In this document: positions 1 to 10,429 of the stretch, one piece after another
Layout: each line of letters opens with the position of its first letter
Position numbering within the stretch: the first letter of the stretch is position 1
DNA from: Thermospira aquatica
GTDB lineage: Bacteria > Spirochaetota > Brevinematia > Brevinematales > Thermospiraceae
Length of the DNA: 64,000 nucleotides
Direction: 5' to 3'
NCBI RefSeq assembly: GCF_023525255.1
Contig: NZ_CP073355.1
Location: 2,294,001-2,358,000, forward strand
Position numbers and translations under genes: made by a program
Notes under the pieces: model-generated
What the model saw: only the letters and a program-made list of their open reading frames with translations
Databases searched by the model: none
What the model was told of the DNA's origin: nothing

Positions 1-1907
<1,907 letters not shown>

Positions 1908-1909
1908 TT

Positions 1910-1938
1910 ATTTTACTACTAAAGCAAAAAAAATACAA
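1910..1938 (-). promoter_or_regulatory. Candidate sigma-70 promoter of nifJ
   Basis: Reading leftward, TTGTAT (1933-1938), a 17-nt T-rich spacer and TAAAAT (1910-1915). The -10 box is good and the -35 box weak. It sits about 35 nt before the nifJ start. Prediction from sequence only. Confidence 0.45.
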
Positions 1939-2034
1939 ATTTTTAAGGGACATTTTGAAAAGAAAGCGCATTATTTGAGAATATGTTCCAGAAGAAAAAT
2001 TTTTTTCGACTTTTCCCCGGATCGCTTATCAATA

Positions 2035-2344
2035 CTATATCCTGATAGTTCCGGTAAGTTCAAGTCCTGCATTTTCTCCTTTCCCACTCCAGATATGTTT
2101 CCCCTTTTTATCAAAAACAGAAAGCTCAATCGAGGCATCAACACTCTCATGGATAATCCGTTCCATGGCACCCTCTAAAAAAGCAGAAAGTCCACCTCTT
2201 TTTCCACTTGTCCCTCGAATAATAAATTGAAGATCCGGCGTGTGAAGAGACACTTCCACTACATTTTCAGAATATTCAAGATGAGTGATTTTTGCCCCTT
2301 TATAAAAAGTTTTTGGCAGGTATCAAGAAGTTATCGTCAAACAT
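2035..2344 (-). pseudogene. Small hypothetical gene with a +1 frameshift near its start
   Basis: An ATG at 2344 has a good ribosome site (GGAGATATT upstream) and begins MFDDNFLIPAKNF, but this frame stops after 14 codons, just past a run of five T. Removing one T would join it to the downstream frame (FYKGAKITHLEYSENVVEVS...), which then stays open to 2035 and has normal amino-acid composition for a small soluble protein of about 100 residues. Without the correction, only a 74-residue product from a GTG at 2259, with no clear ribosome site, is possible. I do not recognise the protein. The shift could be a homopolymer sequencing error, a real mutation or, less likely, programmed +1 frameshifting. 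Confidence 0.5.
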
Positions 2345-2457
2345 AATATCTCCTTAATAGCTCAAAACTTCTCTTACTCTCTGGCTTCCCTGGAGTTGAA
2401 GTTCTTTTTCCCCTCTTCCCTTGTGCATCAAGAGAAATTGCCCGGCTTCCACGAATA

Positions 2458-3126
2458 CTATGGATGATCATCTGTCGCCTTGAAGGTGCGCTCGTCCTGA
2501 GAGGCATCCGTGTAGCTCATCACAATAACAAAAGGTATGGTTTTTTCCACACGTGTTTTTCTGTCAAGGAGAATCTTTTGTCGTTCAAGGGTAAGCTCTA
2601 TGTGGGTGTTGGATGTTCGCCACCTATAAAAGGCAAGAACACCTTCCAGATCACCTTCGGGGGGATTGATATAGCCAAGACTATACGAAGCTCTATCTGA
2701 GTATTGACGAACAAAGGAGACTTTCATTCGTTCATAGACATTGGTAGCCTCATCAAAACTCTGAAGAGGAACAAGATAATAGCCTAAAATAAGACGGTTA
2801 TTTTCGAAAACGTACCCAATCGTTATTTCTTGTCGAAGAAAAGGAAGCCACTTTCTCCCTTCTTGATAGAATAGAGTGAGGATAAGTTTGTCCTGGGAGA
2901 CATTGGTAAAAAAGATCGCCTTTTCCTTTTGGAGAACGGTAGGACGCTCTTCTCCCCAAAGAAAGCCCCTGAAATTATCTTTTTCTTTAAAATAGGCATA
3001 CTCTTTTGTTTCGACAAAAGGTGGCATGTTGTCATCTATTTCAATACCTGGAAAAGGATTAGAAAACAGCATAGACACAAAAACCAGACCAGCTCCATGC
3101 ACAAAAAGAAGTTTCCTGCCCATCAT
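2458..3126 (-). CDS. Secreted hypothetical protein
   Basis: No family recognised. The chosen start (MGRKLLFVHGAGLVFVSMLFSN after one more Met) gives a basic N-terminus and a hydrophobic stretch consistent with a signal peptide, so the mature roughly 195-residue protein is probably periplasmic or outer-membrane associated. The mature part is rich in aromatic and charged residues with alternating patterns, as in beta-rich proteins. A GCGGAAA element lies about 7 nt upstream of the chosen ATG. The frame stays open to 3330, but that longer version would overlap the divergent murB start and has no ribosome site. It is transcribed divergently from murB; a TATAAT (leftward) just upstream fits a promoter there. 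Confidence 0.65.
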   Translation of the reverse strand: MMGRKLLFVHGAGLVFVSMLFSNPFPGIEIDDNMPPFVETKEYAYFKEKDNFRGFLWGEERPTVLQKEKAIFFTNVSQDKLILTLFYQEGRKWLPFLRQEITIGYVFENNRLILGYYLVPLQSFDEATNVYERMKVSFVRQYSDRASYSLGYINPPEGDLEGVLAFYRWRTSNTHIELTLERQKILLDRKTRVEKTIPFVIVMSYTDASQDERTFKATDDHP

Positions 3127-3248
3127 ACACATTTTCCGCTGAAATACATTATACACTATCATAAAGATTCTTGCCATTTTTCCAAGCCTGTGTTTGCCTT
3201 TTTTGGCTGTTTTCCCTATACTATGAGGGAAAAAAAAGAGGTGTGAAT

Positions 3249-4112
3249 ATGGAAATCCTGCAGCGTGTTCCTCTCTCGGATAAAACAACCTTTCAAATAG
3301 GCGGAGAGGCAGAATTTTTTTGCGAGCCATCTACAATAAATGAAGTCAGGTATGTCCTATCCCTTGCCAGACAAAACACATGGAGGGTCATTGTCCTGGG
3401 AGGGGGCTCAAATATTCTCTTTGCTGATGGTCTCATTCAAGGGCTCGTGATAAGCACGCGAGCACTCTCCTGGCTACGAGAGGAGGAACTTCTCTGGGTA
3501 GGAGCGGGAATGACGATGGACCATCTCACCACCTGGGCTATAGAAAATGGGAAAAGCGGGCTGGAATGGAGCGGTGGACTTCCCGGAACAGTGGGAGGAG
3601 CCACCTATATGAACGCGCGTGCCTATCAGCATGAGATGAGCGAGGTCGTGGAAAAGGTTCGTGTGATAGACTTTTCGGGGAAGGAGTTTTTTCTTTCCCA
3701 CAAAGAAATACAATACTCTTACAAAAAAAGTATCTTCATGGAACATGAAGATTGGATAATCCTTGAGGTAGGGCTCAAACTTCACGATGCCCCTATCGAT
3801 GACGTGAGGACCAAAACAGAGGCCTGTCGTCGTGACAGAGAACAAAAAGGGCAATACGCCTACCCCTCGGCCGGTTGTGCTTTCAAAAACGACTATAGCC
3901 ACAACCTTCCTGCGGGTAAAGTGATTGATGAAATTGGACTGAAAGGTTTTTCTATCGGTGGTGCGAAAGTTTATGAGAAACACGCCAATTTCATCATCAA
4001 TACAGGCTCTGCACGCGCCGACGATGTGATCCGTCTCCTCGAGGAAATAGAACGCCTCGTGTATGAAAAAACAGGGGTGCATCTTGAACGTGAAGTAAGG
4101 ATTATCCGCTAG
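3249..4112 (+). CDS. murB: UDP-N-acetylenolpyruvoylglucosamine reductase
   Basis: Reduces UDP-GlcNAc-enolpyruvate to UDP-MurNAc with NADPH and FAD in the cytoplasm, the second committed step of peptidoglycan synthesis. At 287 residues it is the short type II form. Visible signatures are TTFQIGGEAEFF at the N-terminus, the FAD-binding VLGGGSNILF, GLEWSGGLPGTVGGA, and the catalytic region YPSAGCAFKN near residue 215. The ATG at 3249 follows AGAGGTG at a proper distance; an in-frame upstream extension to 3171 reads through the promoter region and is rejected. Ten bases separate it from the next gene, so the two may be co-transcribed. Confidence 0.95.
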   Translation: MEILQRVPLSDKTTFQIGGEAEFFCEPSTINEVRYVLSLARQNTWRVIVLGGGSNILFADGLIQGLVISTRALSWLREEELLWVGAGMTMDHLTTWAIENGKSGLEWSGGLPGTVGGATYMNARAYQHEMSEVVEKVRVIDFSGKEFFLSHKEIQYSYKKSIFMEHEDWIILEVGLKLHDAPIDDVRTKTEACRRDREQKGQYAYPSAGCAFKNDYSHNLPAGKVIDEIGLKGFSIGGAKVYEKHANFIINTGSARADDVIRLLEEIERLVYEKTGVHLEREVRIIR

Positions 4113-4122
4113 GAGAAATAAT

Positions 4123-6027
4123 ATGAAAAAAGGCTGGATGTACGGAATTCTCTTTTTCTTTTTGTGGATAGGGATGTTTTTCCTCCTTGAGGGTATACTG
4201 AGAGTGATGGGCATAGGGTACAGCACAGAACCTTTTGAACGGGTAGCTGGAACCCCCTACTTCAGAGACAACCCGGATTTTCTCAACAAGTATTATCCCG
4301 GGAGAAGAACTCCCCGCTCAGAGGCAAAGTTTAAAAACCTCTTTCTTGCACAAAAACCCACCAATGGACTGCGGATATTTGTTCTTGGTGGTTCCACAGC
4401 CCAGGGATGGCCATTTGAACCCAATCAATCATTCACCAAAATGATAGAAATCCAACTCCAATTCCTTTTGCCAGAAAAACACATTGAAGTGATCAATCTC
4501 GGCTATAGTGCCATGAGTAGTTACTATGTTGCCGATGTCACACGAAAACTTGCCCGTTATCAACCCGACATCATTGTTCTCTACACAGGACAGAATGAAT
4601 ACTACGGAACGCTTTCAGTGACCACAGGGGGTGGAGATCTCTCGAAACAAATATATCTCTTTCTTCGAGAGTGGAGAATATTCCAAATCCTTTTCGCTCT
4701 CTTTGAAAAAAGCCAAAAACCCTCGAAAACCATGATGGCTGCTCAATTTTCCGGTCGTCAACTCCCCATGGGGGAAAAAGACGCAGAAGTAGCTGATGCC
4801 TTTCGGCGTAATCTCACCAGGGTGTTTTCCTGGGCAAAAAAACACCATGTAGAGGTCATCGTTTACAAGATGGCAGCCAACCTTATCCACATGCCTCCTT
4901 TTGCCAGTGAGGGAGAGAGAGAAGTAGCCCCACTTATCCTCTCCAATACTCATTTCTTCCGACATGAGACCTGGCAAACCGTTTCAACGGCGCAACTTCT
5001 TTCCAACTGGCGAACAACCTACCCAAACAACGCCCATATCCTCTATCTTGACGGTTTAGCAAGACGCGCAAGAAAAGAGGAGTTTCTTGATATTCTCAAA
5101 CAAGCAAAAGACAGAGACACCATCCCCTTCCGTTATCGGGAGATTTTACAAGACGTACTCTCAAATGCAGGAGCACACTGGCATGTAAGTTTCATCCCCC
5201 TTCACCAAAAAATTAAAGAAGTTTACGGATCAGAGGGTTTCGGAAGAAAACTTTTTATTGACCATCTTCATTTTAACTATACAGGCCAAAGATTGCTCGC
5301 AAACCTGGGGGTAGAAGCCGTACTCTCTCTTAAAGATTTCAAGACAAAAGCCCCCTCTTCCAACGCTCTGCCGTTAAAAGAGGTGTCCCATCTGCCAGGA
5401 CTTGCTCACGAGGATTGGATCGATGCCGGGCTTTGGCTTACTGTCTATGATGAGTTTATGGCGATTCAAAATATTCTTACCCTCCTCTCCCAGAGTCCCT
5501 ACAAAGACATGTTGATCCCATACACGAAAGATCCTGCCTGGGGAGAAATAGGCATGCTCACCAGAAAGCCTTTCTCTGAGATTCTTGCCTCCTTCTCAAG
5601 CAAAAAGAACCAGAGTTTTGGGAATTACCTTCTCTCCCGGCTCACAGACAACAAAGAGTGGGAGACAATAGAGGTACTCCTCCAGGCCTATCGGCACAAC
5701 AATCCAGGCATCCCAACAGGTTACAAAAACTGTGCAGAGTTCTACACCTCGCGAAACCGTTACGAGGAGGCCATTCAATTTTACGCCATGGCGTATCTTC
5801 TTGCCGAAAAAAAAGAACGCCTCGAAATTGAGAAAAAAGGGCAATCCCTTGCTCGTATGCTGGGAAAACCAGACCAGTGGAGAGAAACCATCGATTTTTT
5901 GGCAAAAAATCCCTGGCCATGCTATAATAGTAGCAACAGTGCAACAGTGATGCACAAAAAAGGAGGCAACCGTGAATTCATTGGGGAAATTTTTGAAGGA
6001 ATTCTGGCTTTTTGTCAAGGAAAATAA
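4123..6027 (+). CDS. Membrane-anchored SGNH/GDSL-type hydrolase with C-terminal helical region
   Basis: Probably an envelope esterase or acyl/carbohydrate-modifying enzyme of the SGNH superfamily. One N-terminal transmembrane helix (residues about 7-28) anchors it, with the catalytic part outside the cytoplasm. The SGNH blocks are visible in order: block I as VLGGSTAQGWPF (nucleophile Ser, about residue 91), block II as NLGYSAMSSYY, block III as TGQNEYYG and block V as DHLHFNYTG with the Asp-x2-His pair. The remaining roughly 200 residues look alpha-helical and repeat-like. It is first in a tight cluster; its 3' end overlaps the next small gene by 56 nt. This domain order beside DUF5989 and carbamoyltransferase genes is known from other bacteria, but no substrate is established. 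Superfamily call firm, function open. Confidence 0.85.
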   Translation: MKKGWMYGILFFFLWIGMFFLLEGILRVMGIGYSTEPFERVAGTPYFRDNPDFLNKYYPGRRTPRSEAKFKNLFLAQKPTNGLRIFVLGGSTAQGWPFEPNQSFTKMIEIQLQFLLPEKHIEVINLGYSAMSSYYVADVTRKLARYQPDIIVLYTGQNEYYGTLSVTTGGGDLSKQIYLFLREWRIFQILFALFEKSQKPSKTMMAAQFSGRQLPMGEKDAEVADAFRRNLTRVFSWAKKHHVEVIVYKMAANLIHMPPFASEGEREVAPLILSNTHFFRHETWQTVSTAQLLSNWRTTYPNNAHILYLDGLARRARKEEFLDILKQAKDRDTIPFRYREILQDVLSNAGAHWHVSFIPLHQKIKEVYGSEGFGRKLFIDHLHFNYTGQRLLANLGVEAVLSLKDFKTKAPSSNALPLKEVSHLPGLAHEDWIDAGLWLTVYDEFMAIQNILTLLSQSPYKDMLIPYTKDPAWGEIGMLTRKPFSEILASFSSKKNQSFGNYLLSRLTDNKEWETIEVLLQAYRHNNPGIPTGYKNCAEFYTSRNRYEEAIQFYAMAYLLAEKKERLEIEKKGQSLARMLGKPDQWRETIDFLAKNPWPCYNSSNSATVMHKKGGNREFIGEIFEGILAFCQGK

Positions 6028-6133
6028 AAAGCTCTGGCTTATTCCTATTATTTTACTTCTTGCAATTTTTGGTGTGGTTGTGATTCTTGCCCAGTCGCAG
6101 GCGCTGGCACCCTTTATCTATAGCCTCTTTTAG
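5972..6133 (+). CDS. DUF5989-family small membrane protein
   Basis: A 53-residue protein starting at GTG (MNSLGKFLKEFWLFVKENK) with a strong AGGAGG ribosome site at 5961-5966, lying inside the end of the SGNH gene in another frame. A basic amphipathic N-terminus is followed by one transmembrane helix (LWLIPIILLLAIFGVVVILA) and a short tail QSQALAPFIYSLF. This matches the DUF5989 pattern, a small single-pass protein repeatedly found beside NodU/TobZ-type carbamoyltransferases. Its stop is 3 nt before the carbamoyltransferase ATG, so translation is probably coupled. Its role is unknown; it may be an assembly or anchoring partner of the carbamoyltransferase. Confidence 0.85.
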   Translation: MNSLGKFLKEFWLFVKENKKLWLIPIILLLAIFGVVVILAQSQALAPFIYSLF

Positions 6134-6136
6134 CCT

Positions 6137-7948
6137 ATGGTCATCTTAGGGATTTCTGCCTTTTATCATGATAGTGCCGCTGCAATTGTCAGAGATGGTG
6201 AAATTGTTGCAGCAGCCCAACAGGAGAGATTCTCCAGAAAAAAGGGGGATGAGTCTTTTCCCCGGGAAGCCATTGCCTATTGCCTTGCCGAAGCTCAAGT
6301 GAATATAAAAAACGTGGATTATGTTGTTTTCTACGACAAGCCACTCGTGAAATTTGATCGGATACTTGCTTCGTATATTCATACTGCCCCTCGCGGACTG
6401 CGCTCCTTTCTTATGGCTATCCCGATCTGGTTAAAGCAAAAGCTCTGGTTAGAGGACCTTATCCGCAAGGAACTTCATTACGACGGTCCCGTTCTTTTCT
6501 CTTCCCATCACCAGGCTCACGCGGCAAGTGCGTTTTATCCCTCGCCTTTTGAAAAAGCGGCTATTCTCACGGTGGATGGTGCCGGAGAGTGGAATACCAC
6601 CACGATAGGAAGAGGCAATGGTAACCGTATTGAGCTTTTGAAACATATCGATTTTCCCCATTCTTTGGGGCTTTTGTATTCAGCGTTTACCTACTACTGT
6701 GGTTTTAAGGTCAACTCCGGTGAGTACAAATTGATGGGACTGGCCCCCTATGGAGAACCCAAATATGTTGATCTCATTAAAAAGCATATCGTAACCATTC
6801 GAGAGGATGGTTCCCTCTATCTCCATGAGAAATATTTTAACTACATCAGTGGACTTACGATGATTTCCCGTGCTTTTGAGAAACTCTTTGGCCTGAAAGC
6901 CCTCCCTCAAGGCGCTACCCCAACTCAGTTTTACATGGATGTAGCGGCATCCATTCAGGCAGTCACTACCGAAGCTCTTGTGAAAATGGCGCGTTACGCT
7001 CGAGAAATAACACAGGAAAAGTACCTATGTCTTGCCGGAGGCGTAGCCCTCAACTGTGTAGCGAATAACCACATCCTACGAGAAAGCGGATTTGAGGATG
7101 TGTGGATACAACCTGCAGCAGGAGACGCTGGTGGTGCACTGGGAGCAGCCCTCGCCGTATGGTATGGTTACTTAGGAGAGAAGCGAAGCGCCGATGGGAT
7201 CCATGACTTTCAAAAAGGAAGTTATCTCGGACCATCGTATAGCGACAATAAAATCCGGGAAGTCCTGGATGCTTACCAGGCGGTGTATGAAAGGCTTGAG
7301 GATGAGGTTTTGTTTCAACGAGTAGCACGAGATATTGCTGATGGCAAAGTTGTGGGATGGTTCCAGGGGAGAAGTGAGTTCGGTCCACGAGCCCTGGGAA
7401 ACCGTTCTATCCTAGGAGATGCGAGAAGCCAGGATATGCAAACAACCATGAATCTCAAGATTAAGTTTCGAGAGTCTTTTCGTCCCTTTGCCCCGGCGGT
7501 CTTAGCAGAGGATGTCAACGAGTGGTTCGAGTGGGATAGACCATCTCCCTACATGCTTTTTGTTGCCGACGTGAAAAAAGAGCATCGTTTCCCTGTGTCA
7601 AGGGAAGATAAGACAGGACTCGAACTCTTGAAACAGCCAAGGTCAAAACTCCAGGCGATCACGCACGTTGACTTTTCAGCCCGTCTCCAAACCGTTCACA
7701 GAGAAACAAATCCCCGTTTTTATACTCTCCTTGAGGCATTTAAACGTCTCACTGGATGTGGTGTCATCATCAACACCTCTTTTAACGTTCGGGGAGAGCC
7801 GATTGTGAACGATCCCCGCGATGCTTACCGGTGTTTTATGGGAACAAATATCGATGTTCTCGTTATCGGAAACTACTATCTTGAAAAGACAAAACAACCT
7901 CCCTTTAAGGAGCTCCAAACATGGAAAAGCACCCTCATAGCCGACTAA
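6137..7948 (+). CDS. NodU/TobZ-family O-carbamoyltransferase
   Basis: Transfers a carbamoyl group from carbamoyl phosphate, by way of carbamoyl-AMP, to a hydroxyl of a sugar or similar acceptor. At 603 residues it is the usual length. The N-terminal Kae1/HypF-like ATPase fold begins MVILGISAFYHDSAAAIV, then SSHHQAHAASAFYPSPF (metal-binding His), LTVDGAGEW, GLLYSAFTYYCGFK and CLAGGVALNCVAN. The C-terminal YrdC-like part has GWFQGRSEFGPRALGNRSIL and INTSFNVRGEPIV. All key motifs look intact. There is no clear ribosome site, so coupling to the preceding DUF5989 stop is likely, and its 3' end overlaps the next gene by 28 nt. The acceptor substrate cannot be deduced; a surface polysaccharide or secreted glycolipid is plausible from the envelope-type neighbours. 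Confidence 0.92.
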   Translation: MVILGISAFYHDSAAAIVRDGEIVAAAQQERFSRKKGDESFPREAIAYCLAEAQVNIKNVDYVVFYDKPLVKFDRILASYIHTAPRGLRSFLMAIPIWLKQKLWLEDLIRKELHYDGPVLFSSHHQAHAASAFYPSPFEKAAILTVDGAGEWNTTTIGRGNGNRIELLKHIDFPHSLGLLYSAFTYYCGFKVNSGEYKLMGLAPYGEPKYVDLIKKHIVTIREDGSLYLHEKYFNYISGLTMISRAFEKLFGLKALPQGATPTQFYMDVAASIQAVTTEALVKMARYAREITQEKYLCLAGGVALNCVANNHILRESGFEDVWIQPAAGDAGGALGAALAVWYGYLGEKRSADGIHDFQKGSYLGPSYSDNKIREVLDAYQAVYERLEDEVLFQRVARDIADGKVVGWFQGRSEFGPRALGNRSILGDARSQDMQTTMNLKIKFRESFRPFAPAVLAEDVNEWFEWDRPSPYMLFVADVKKEHRFPVSREDKTGLELLKQPRSKLQAITHVDFSARLQTVHRETNPRFYTLLEAFKRLTGCGVIINTSFNVRGEPIVNDPRDAYRCFMGTNIDVLVIGNYYLEKTKQPPFKELQTWKSTLIAD

Positions 7949-8322
7949 CGGTTTCTGAATACCGGCATTTTGGACTTTCTTTTGGGTTAGGAATGCTGAT
8001 TTTAACCCTCATCGGCTGGTGGAAAGGATTCCCCCCAACAGTAATGTGGGTTACAGCGGGACTCTGGCTCTATCACTGGATTGGTGGGATTCTCTGGCCT
8101 AAGGGGCTATGGATTACCCAGTGGATTGCCTCCCGTTTATGGGATGTGCTCTCACATTTGATATCAACCATTGTTCTTGGTACTCTCTTTTACCTTATTC
8201 TGACACCGTTATTTATTCTTCTGCGTTTATTCGGTCAGGATCATGTTCATAAAAATACAGGAGAATGGCAGGATTTTTCCCCTAAAGAAAACGACCTTAA
8301 ACGCATGCAAAGATGGTTTTAG
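7921..8322 (+). CDS. SxtJ-like small membrane protein
   Basis: A 133-residue inner-membrane protein with about three hydrophobic helices (residues about 17-35, 38-60, 75-102) and a charged cytoplasmic tail ending in ENDLKRMQRWF. Size, topology, the early ...SEYRHFGLSFG motif and the position directly after a carbamoyltransferase match the SxtJ family named from saxitoxin clusters, whose function is unknown. The start overlaps the end of the carbamoyltransferase gene, so the four genes from the SGNH hydrolase to here form one transcription and translation unit. Confidence 0.8.
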   Translation: MEKHPHSRLTVSEYRHFGLSFGLGMLILTLIGWWKGFPPTVMWVTAGLWLYHWIGGILWPKGLWITQWIASRLWDVLSHLISTIVLGTLFYLILTPLFILLRLFGQDHVHKNTGEWQDFSPKENDLKRMQRWF

Positions 8323-8427
8323 AAGAAAGCGCTCATAAGAACCAGAAAAGAAAAGAGAAAGATTTCTTCCCGGTTAAAACTTTTCATCCTTTCCTTCCTG
8401 GCATTGTCGATTCATTGTCCCTTGATT

Positions 8428-8447
8428 GTTTACTTACAAAAGTAAAC
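8428..8447. repeat. Perfect 8-bp inverted repeat, operator-like
   Basis: GTTTACTT, four bases, AAGTAAAC, ending 17 bp before the -35 box of the HD-GYP promoter. It has no T-tract and little GC, so it is not a terminator. It looks like a binding site for a dimeric regulator. The rest of the 8323-8464 gap shows nothing else. Confidence 0.5.
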
Positions 8448-8464
8448 ACTGAAATTTCAAATAG

Positions 8465-8493
8465 TTGACAAAATTCTCCAAATTTGTTATAGT
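8465..8493 (+). promoter_or_regulatory. Strong sigma-70 promoter of the HD-GYP gene
   Basis: A perfect TTGACA (8465-8470), 17-nt spacer and TATAGT (8488-8493), about 32 nt before the start codon. It is one of the best promoter matches in the window. Confidence 0.8.
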
Positions 8494-8524
8494 AATATAC
8501 ACACTTTCCCAAGTGAGGTTGTGC

Positions 8525-9697
8525 ATGTTTCAAGTCGTGATGGAGCTTTATGTCAATTCTCTCTATCCAGGAATGGTCTTTAGTGGAGATGTGTATGACG
8601 ATCAAGACACACTTGTTCTCCCAAAAGGTCAACCTCTTACCAAAGACATCATCGAAAATCTCAAGCTGAAAAAAATCAAAAAAATACACTACACCCAGGA
8701 ATCCATGCTTTTTAAACAGCCTGTAAGCCAGTCCATGATCAGTGAAGCCAACATCAATAAAGCCGCCAACCTTCTCATCGAAATCGAAAACATGCTAAAA
8801 AACAATACAACGGGAATCCCGACCAAGGCAGCTCAGGAAGTTGTCGGAGATTTTATCCAGGATATTCGAAAAAACAAAGACGCCTATCTAAACCTTCTTG
8901 AACTTCAATCCAACGATCAATACATTTATACCCACGCCATTAATGTCACAAACATCTCCATCCTCATCGCCACAATGATCAATCTCCCCGAGGAAAAAAT
9001 CCACGACCTTGGTATTGCAGCCCTCTTTCATGACATCGGAAAGATCCTGATTCCCTCCGACATTGTCGATAAAGTTTCTCCTCTTACCCCCGAAGAATGG
9101 AAAATCATAAAACAGCATCCTGTTTATACTTACAAAACCCTTCAAGCAGAGGGGGTTTTTTCCGAGAATGTTCTCAAGAGTGCTCTCTGTCATCACGAAA
9201 ATCACCAGGGAGGTGGATATCCTCTCGGCATCAACCACGAAAAACTCAATATCCTTGCCAACATCATTTCCCTGGCGGATGTCTTTGACGCAATAACAAG
9301 TATGCGGCCCTACCGGGAAGCAAAAACCATGGATGAAGCCTTTGCCTATATCATGGAACAATCAGGAAAAAGATTTCATCCTCAGCTTGCCCAGACTTTT
9401 TTGAAACATCTTGTCCAAAAACTCCATGAATCTCCTCTGTATCCTCTCGATAGCTACGTTTTACTAAACACAGGAGAAATAGGGTACGTCGTAGACTATC
9501 CTAACAACCAGAAATTTACCCTTCGACCAGTTGTCAATATCTTTTTCAACCCCCACAAATCTTCCAATCTCCAGGAATGTTTTCTCCGTTTTCCTGTTCA
9601 AATCAACCTTGAAAAAGATTACTCTCGCATGATCGTGAAGCGCATTATTGACCCAGCTTATATTGCCAAATTTGACAAAATTCTTGGAAGAATCTAA
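8525..9697 (+). CDS. HD-GYP domain cyclic-di-GMP phosphodiesterase
   Basis: Predicted to hydrolyse cyclic-di-GMP in the cytoplasm. The 390-residue protein has a roughly 130-residue N-terminal DUF3391-like part, then an HD-GYP domain with ALFHDIGKILIP (HD dyad), a second His motif in KQHPVYTY, HHENHQGGGYPLGI (the GYP signature) and LADVFDAITSMRPYR, so all metal ligands appear present. The ATG at 8525 has AGTGAGG 7 nt upstream; the longer reading from 8465 would start in the promoter and is rejected. There is no membrane segment. Its stop is 3 nt from that of the convergent leftward operon. It opposes the GGDEF cyclases found elsewhere in the window. Confidence 0.92.
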   Translation: MFQVVMELYVNSLYPGMVFSGDVYDDQDTLVLPKGQPLTKDIIENLKLKKIKKIHYTQESMLFKQPVSQSMISEANINKAANLLIEIENMLKNNTTGIPTKAAQEVVGDFIQDIRKNKDAYLNLLELQSNDQYIYTHAINVTNISILIATMINLPEEKIHDLGIAALFHDIGKILIPSDIVDKVSPLTPEEWKIIKQHPVYTYKTLQAEGVFSENVLKSALCHHENHQGGGYPLGINHEKLNILANIISLADVFDAITSMRPYREAKTMDEAFAYIMEQSGKRFHPQLAQTFLKHLVQKLHESPLYPLDSYVLLNTGEIGYVVDYPNNQKFTLRPVVNIFFNPHKSSNLQECFLRFPVQINLEKDYSRMIVKRIIDPAYIAKFDKILGRI

Positions 9698-9700
9698 ATC

Positions 9701-10429
9701 TCATACATCCAACAAATCCATGGCGATATTTTCAATCCCATAAGAAAAGGTAACATTCAAACACTCTTCCCCTGGAAGGGCACGAAACCATCGATGAGAA
9801 TCAAAAGTTACTCCGGCATACGAAAAGATCATCTCCGTTTTCTCTACAATCTCTCCTAAAGTATACCTTTCTCCTCCTAGATTTCCACACCCAAGAGCAT
9901 CGGATGTTAACCAATCCAGCAACCACGGCAACATATCCATTTCATAAGCCAGCACTACCTCGCTTTGAGCACTCCAGCGGATTCTTTCCTGTACCCCATG
10001 CTTCAATGCTGAAAGACAAACCATGAGCGGATGTTTACTATTGAGAAGCCCCCGACGAGAGATAATGGTGGGAAGTCTCACTGTTTTTACTCCAAATAAA
10101 TCCCGCATCATTCTCACCATTCCCTCAAAAATAAACCCTATCCGTTGAAGTGCTCCATCATTCGTCTCAAGAGTATATCCCTGCAAAACAACCTTCTCCA
10201 CATCAGGAAAAGAAAAATACTCATACAAACTCGCAAAAAGCTCCATCACCATAGCTGGCGTCATCATAGGACGGAACCAATCCATCGTCAAATCAATCAC
10301 CAATCGATCACAAGAAGGAACAGGATCCCCTACGGCTATTACTCTCCCCTGAAATGAAGAAAAAAGCACCAATTTCTCTCGAATCTCCCCCAATTCTGTA
10401 TGAAGTGGTAAGACCAAACAGGTTCTCAT
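9701..10429 (-). CDS. Hypothetical protein, possibly a degenerate SDR/epimerase-like fold
   Basis: A 242-residue soluble protein I do not recognise. The C-terminal half (GERYTLGEIVEKTEMIFSYAG..., then a patch with several aromatic residues) faintly resembles the substrate-binding half of extended short-chain dehydrogenases. The N-terminus lacks the G-x2-G-x2-G dinucleotide motif, so enzymatic activity is doubtful. Its ATG directly follows the TGA of the upstream membrane-protein gene (TGAATG), implying translational coupling, so it probably works with that protein or with the SpoIIE phosphatase two genes upstream. Confidence 0.65.
   Translation of the reverse strand: MRTCLVLPLHTELGEIREKLVLFSSFQGRVIAVGDPVPSCDRLVIDLTMDWFRPMMTPAMVMELFASLYEYFSFPDVEKVVLQGYTLETNDGALQRIGFIFEGMVRMMRDLFGVKTVRLPTIISRRGLLNSKHPLMVCLSALKHGVQERIRWSAQSEVVLAYEMDMLPWLLDWLTSDALGCGNLGGERYTLGEIVEKTEMIFSYAGVTFDSHRWFRALPGEECLNVTFSYGIENIAMDLLDV

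Noticed and set aside
2308-2312. Programmed frameshifting signal in the small gene
   Set aside because: No slippery heptamer plus downstream structure or Shine-Dalgarno-like stimulator; a run-length error or mutation is simpler.
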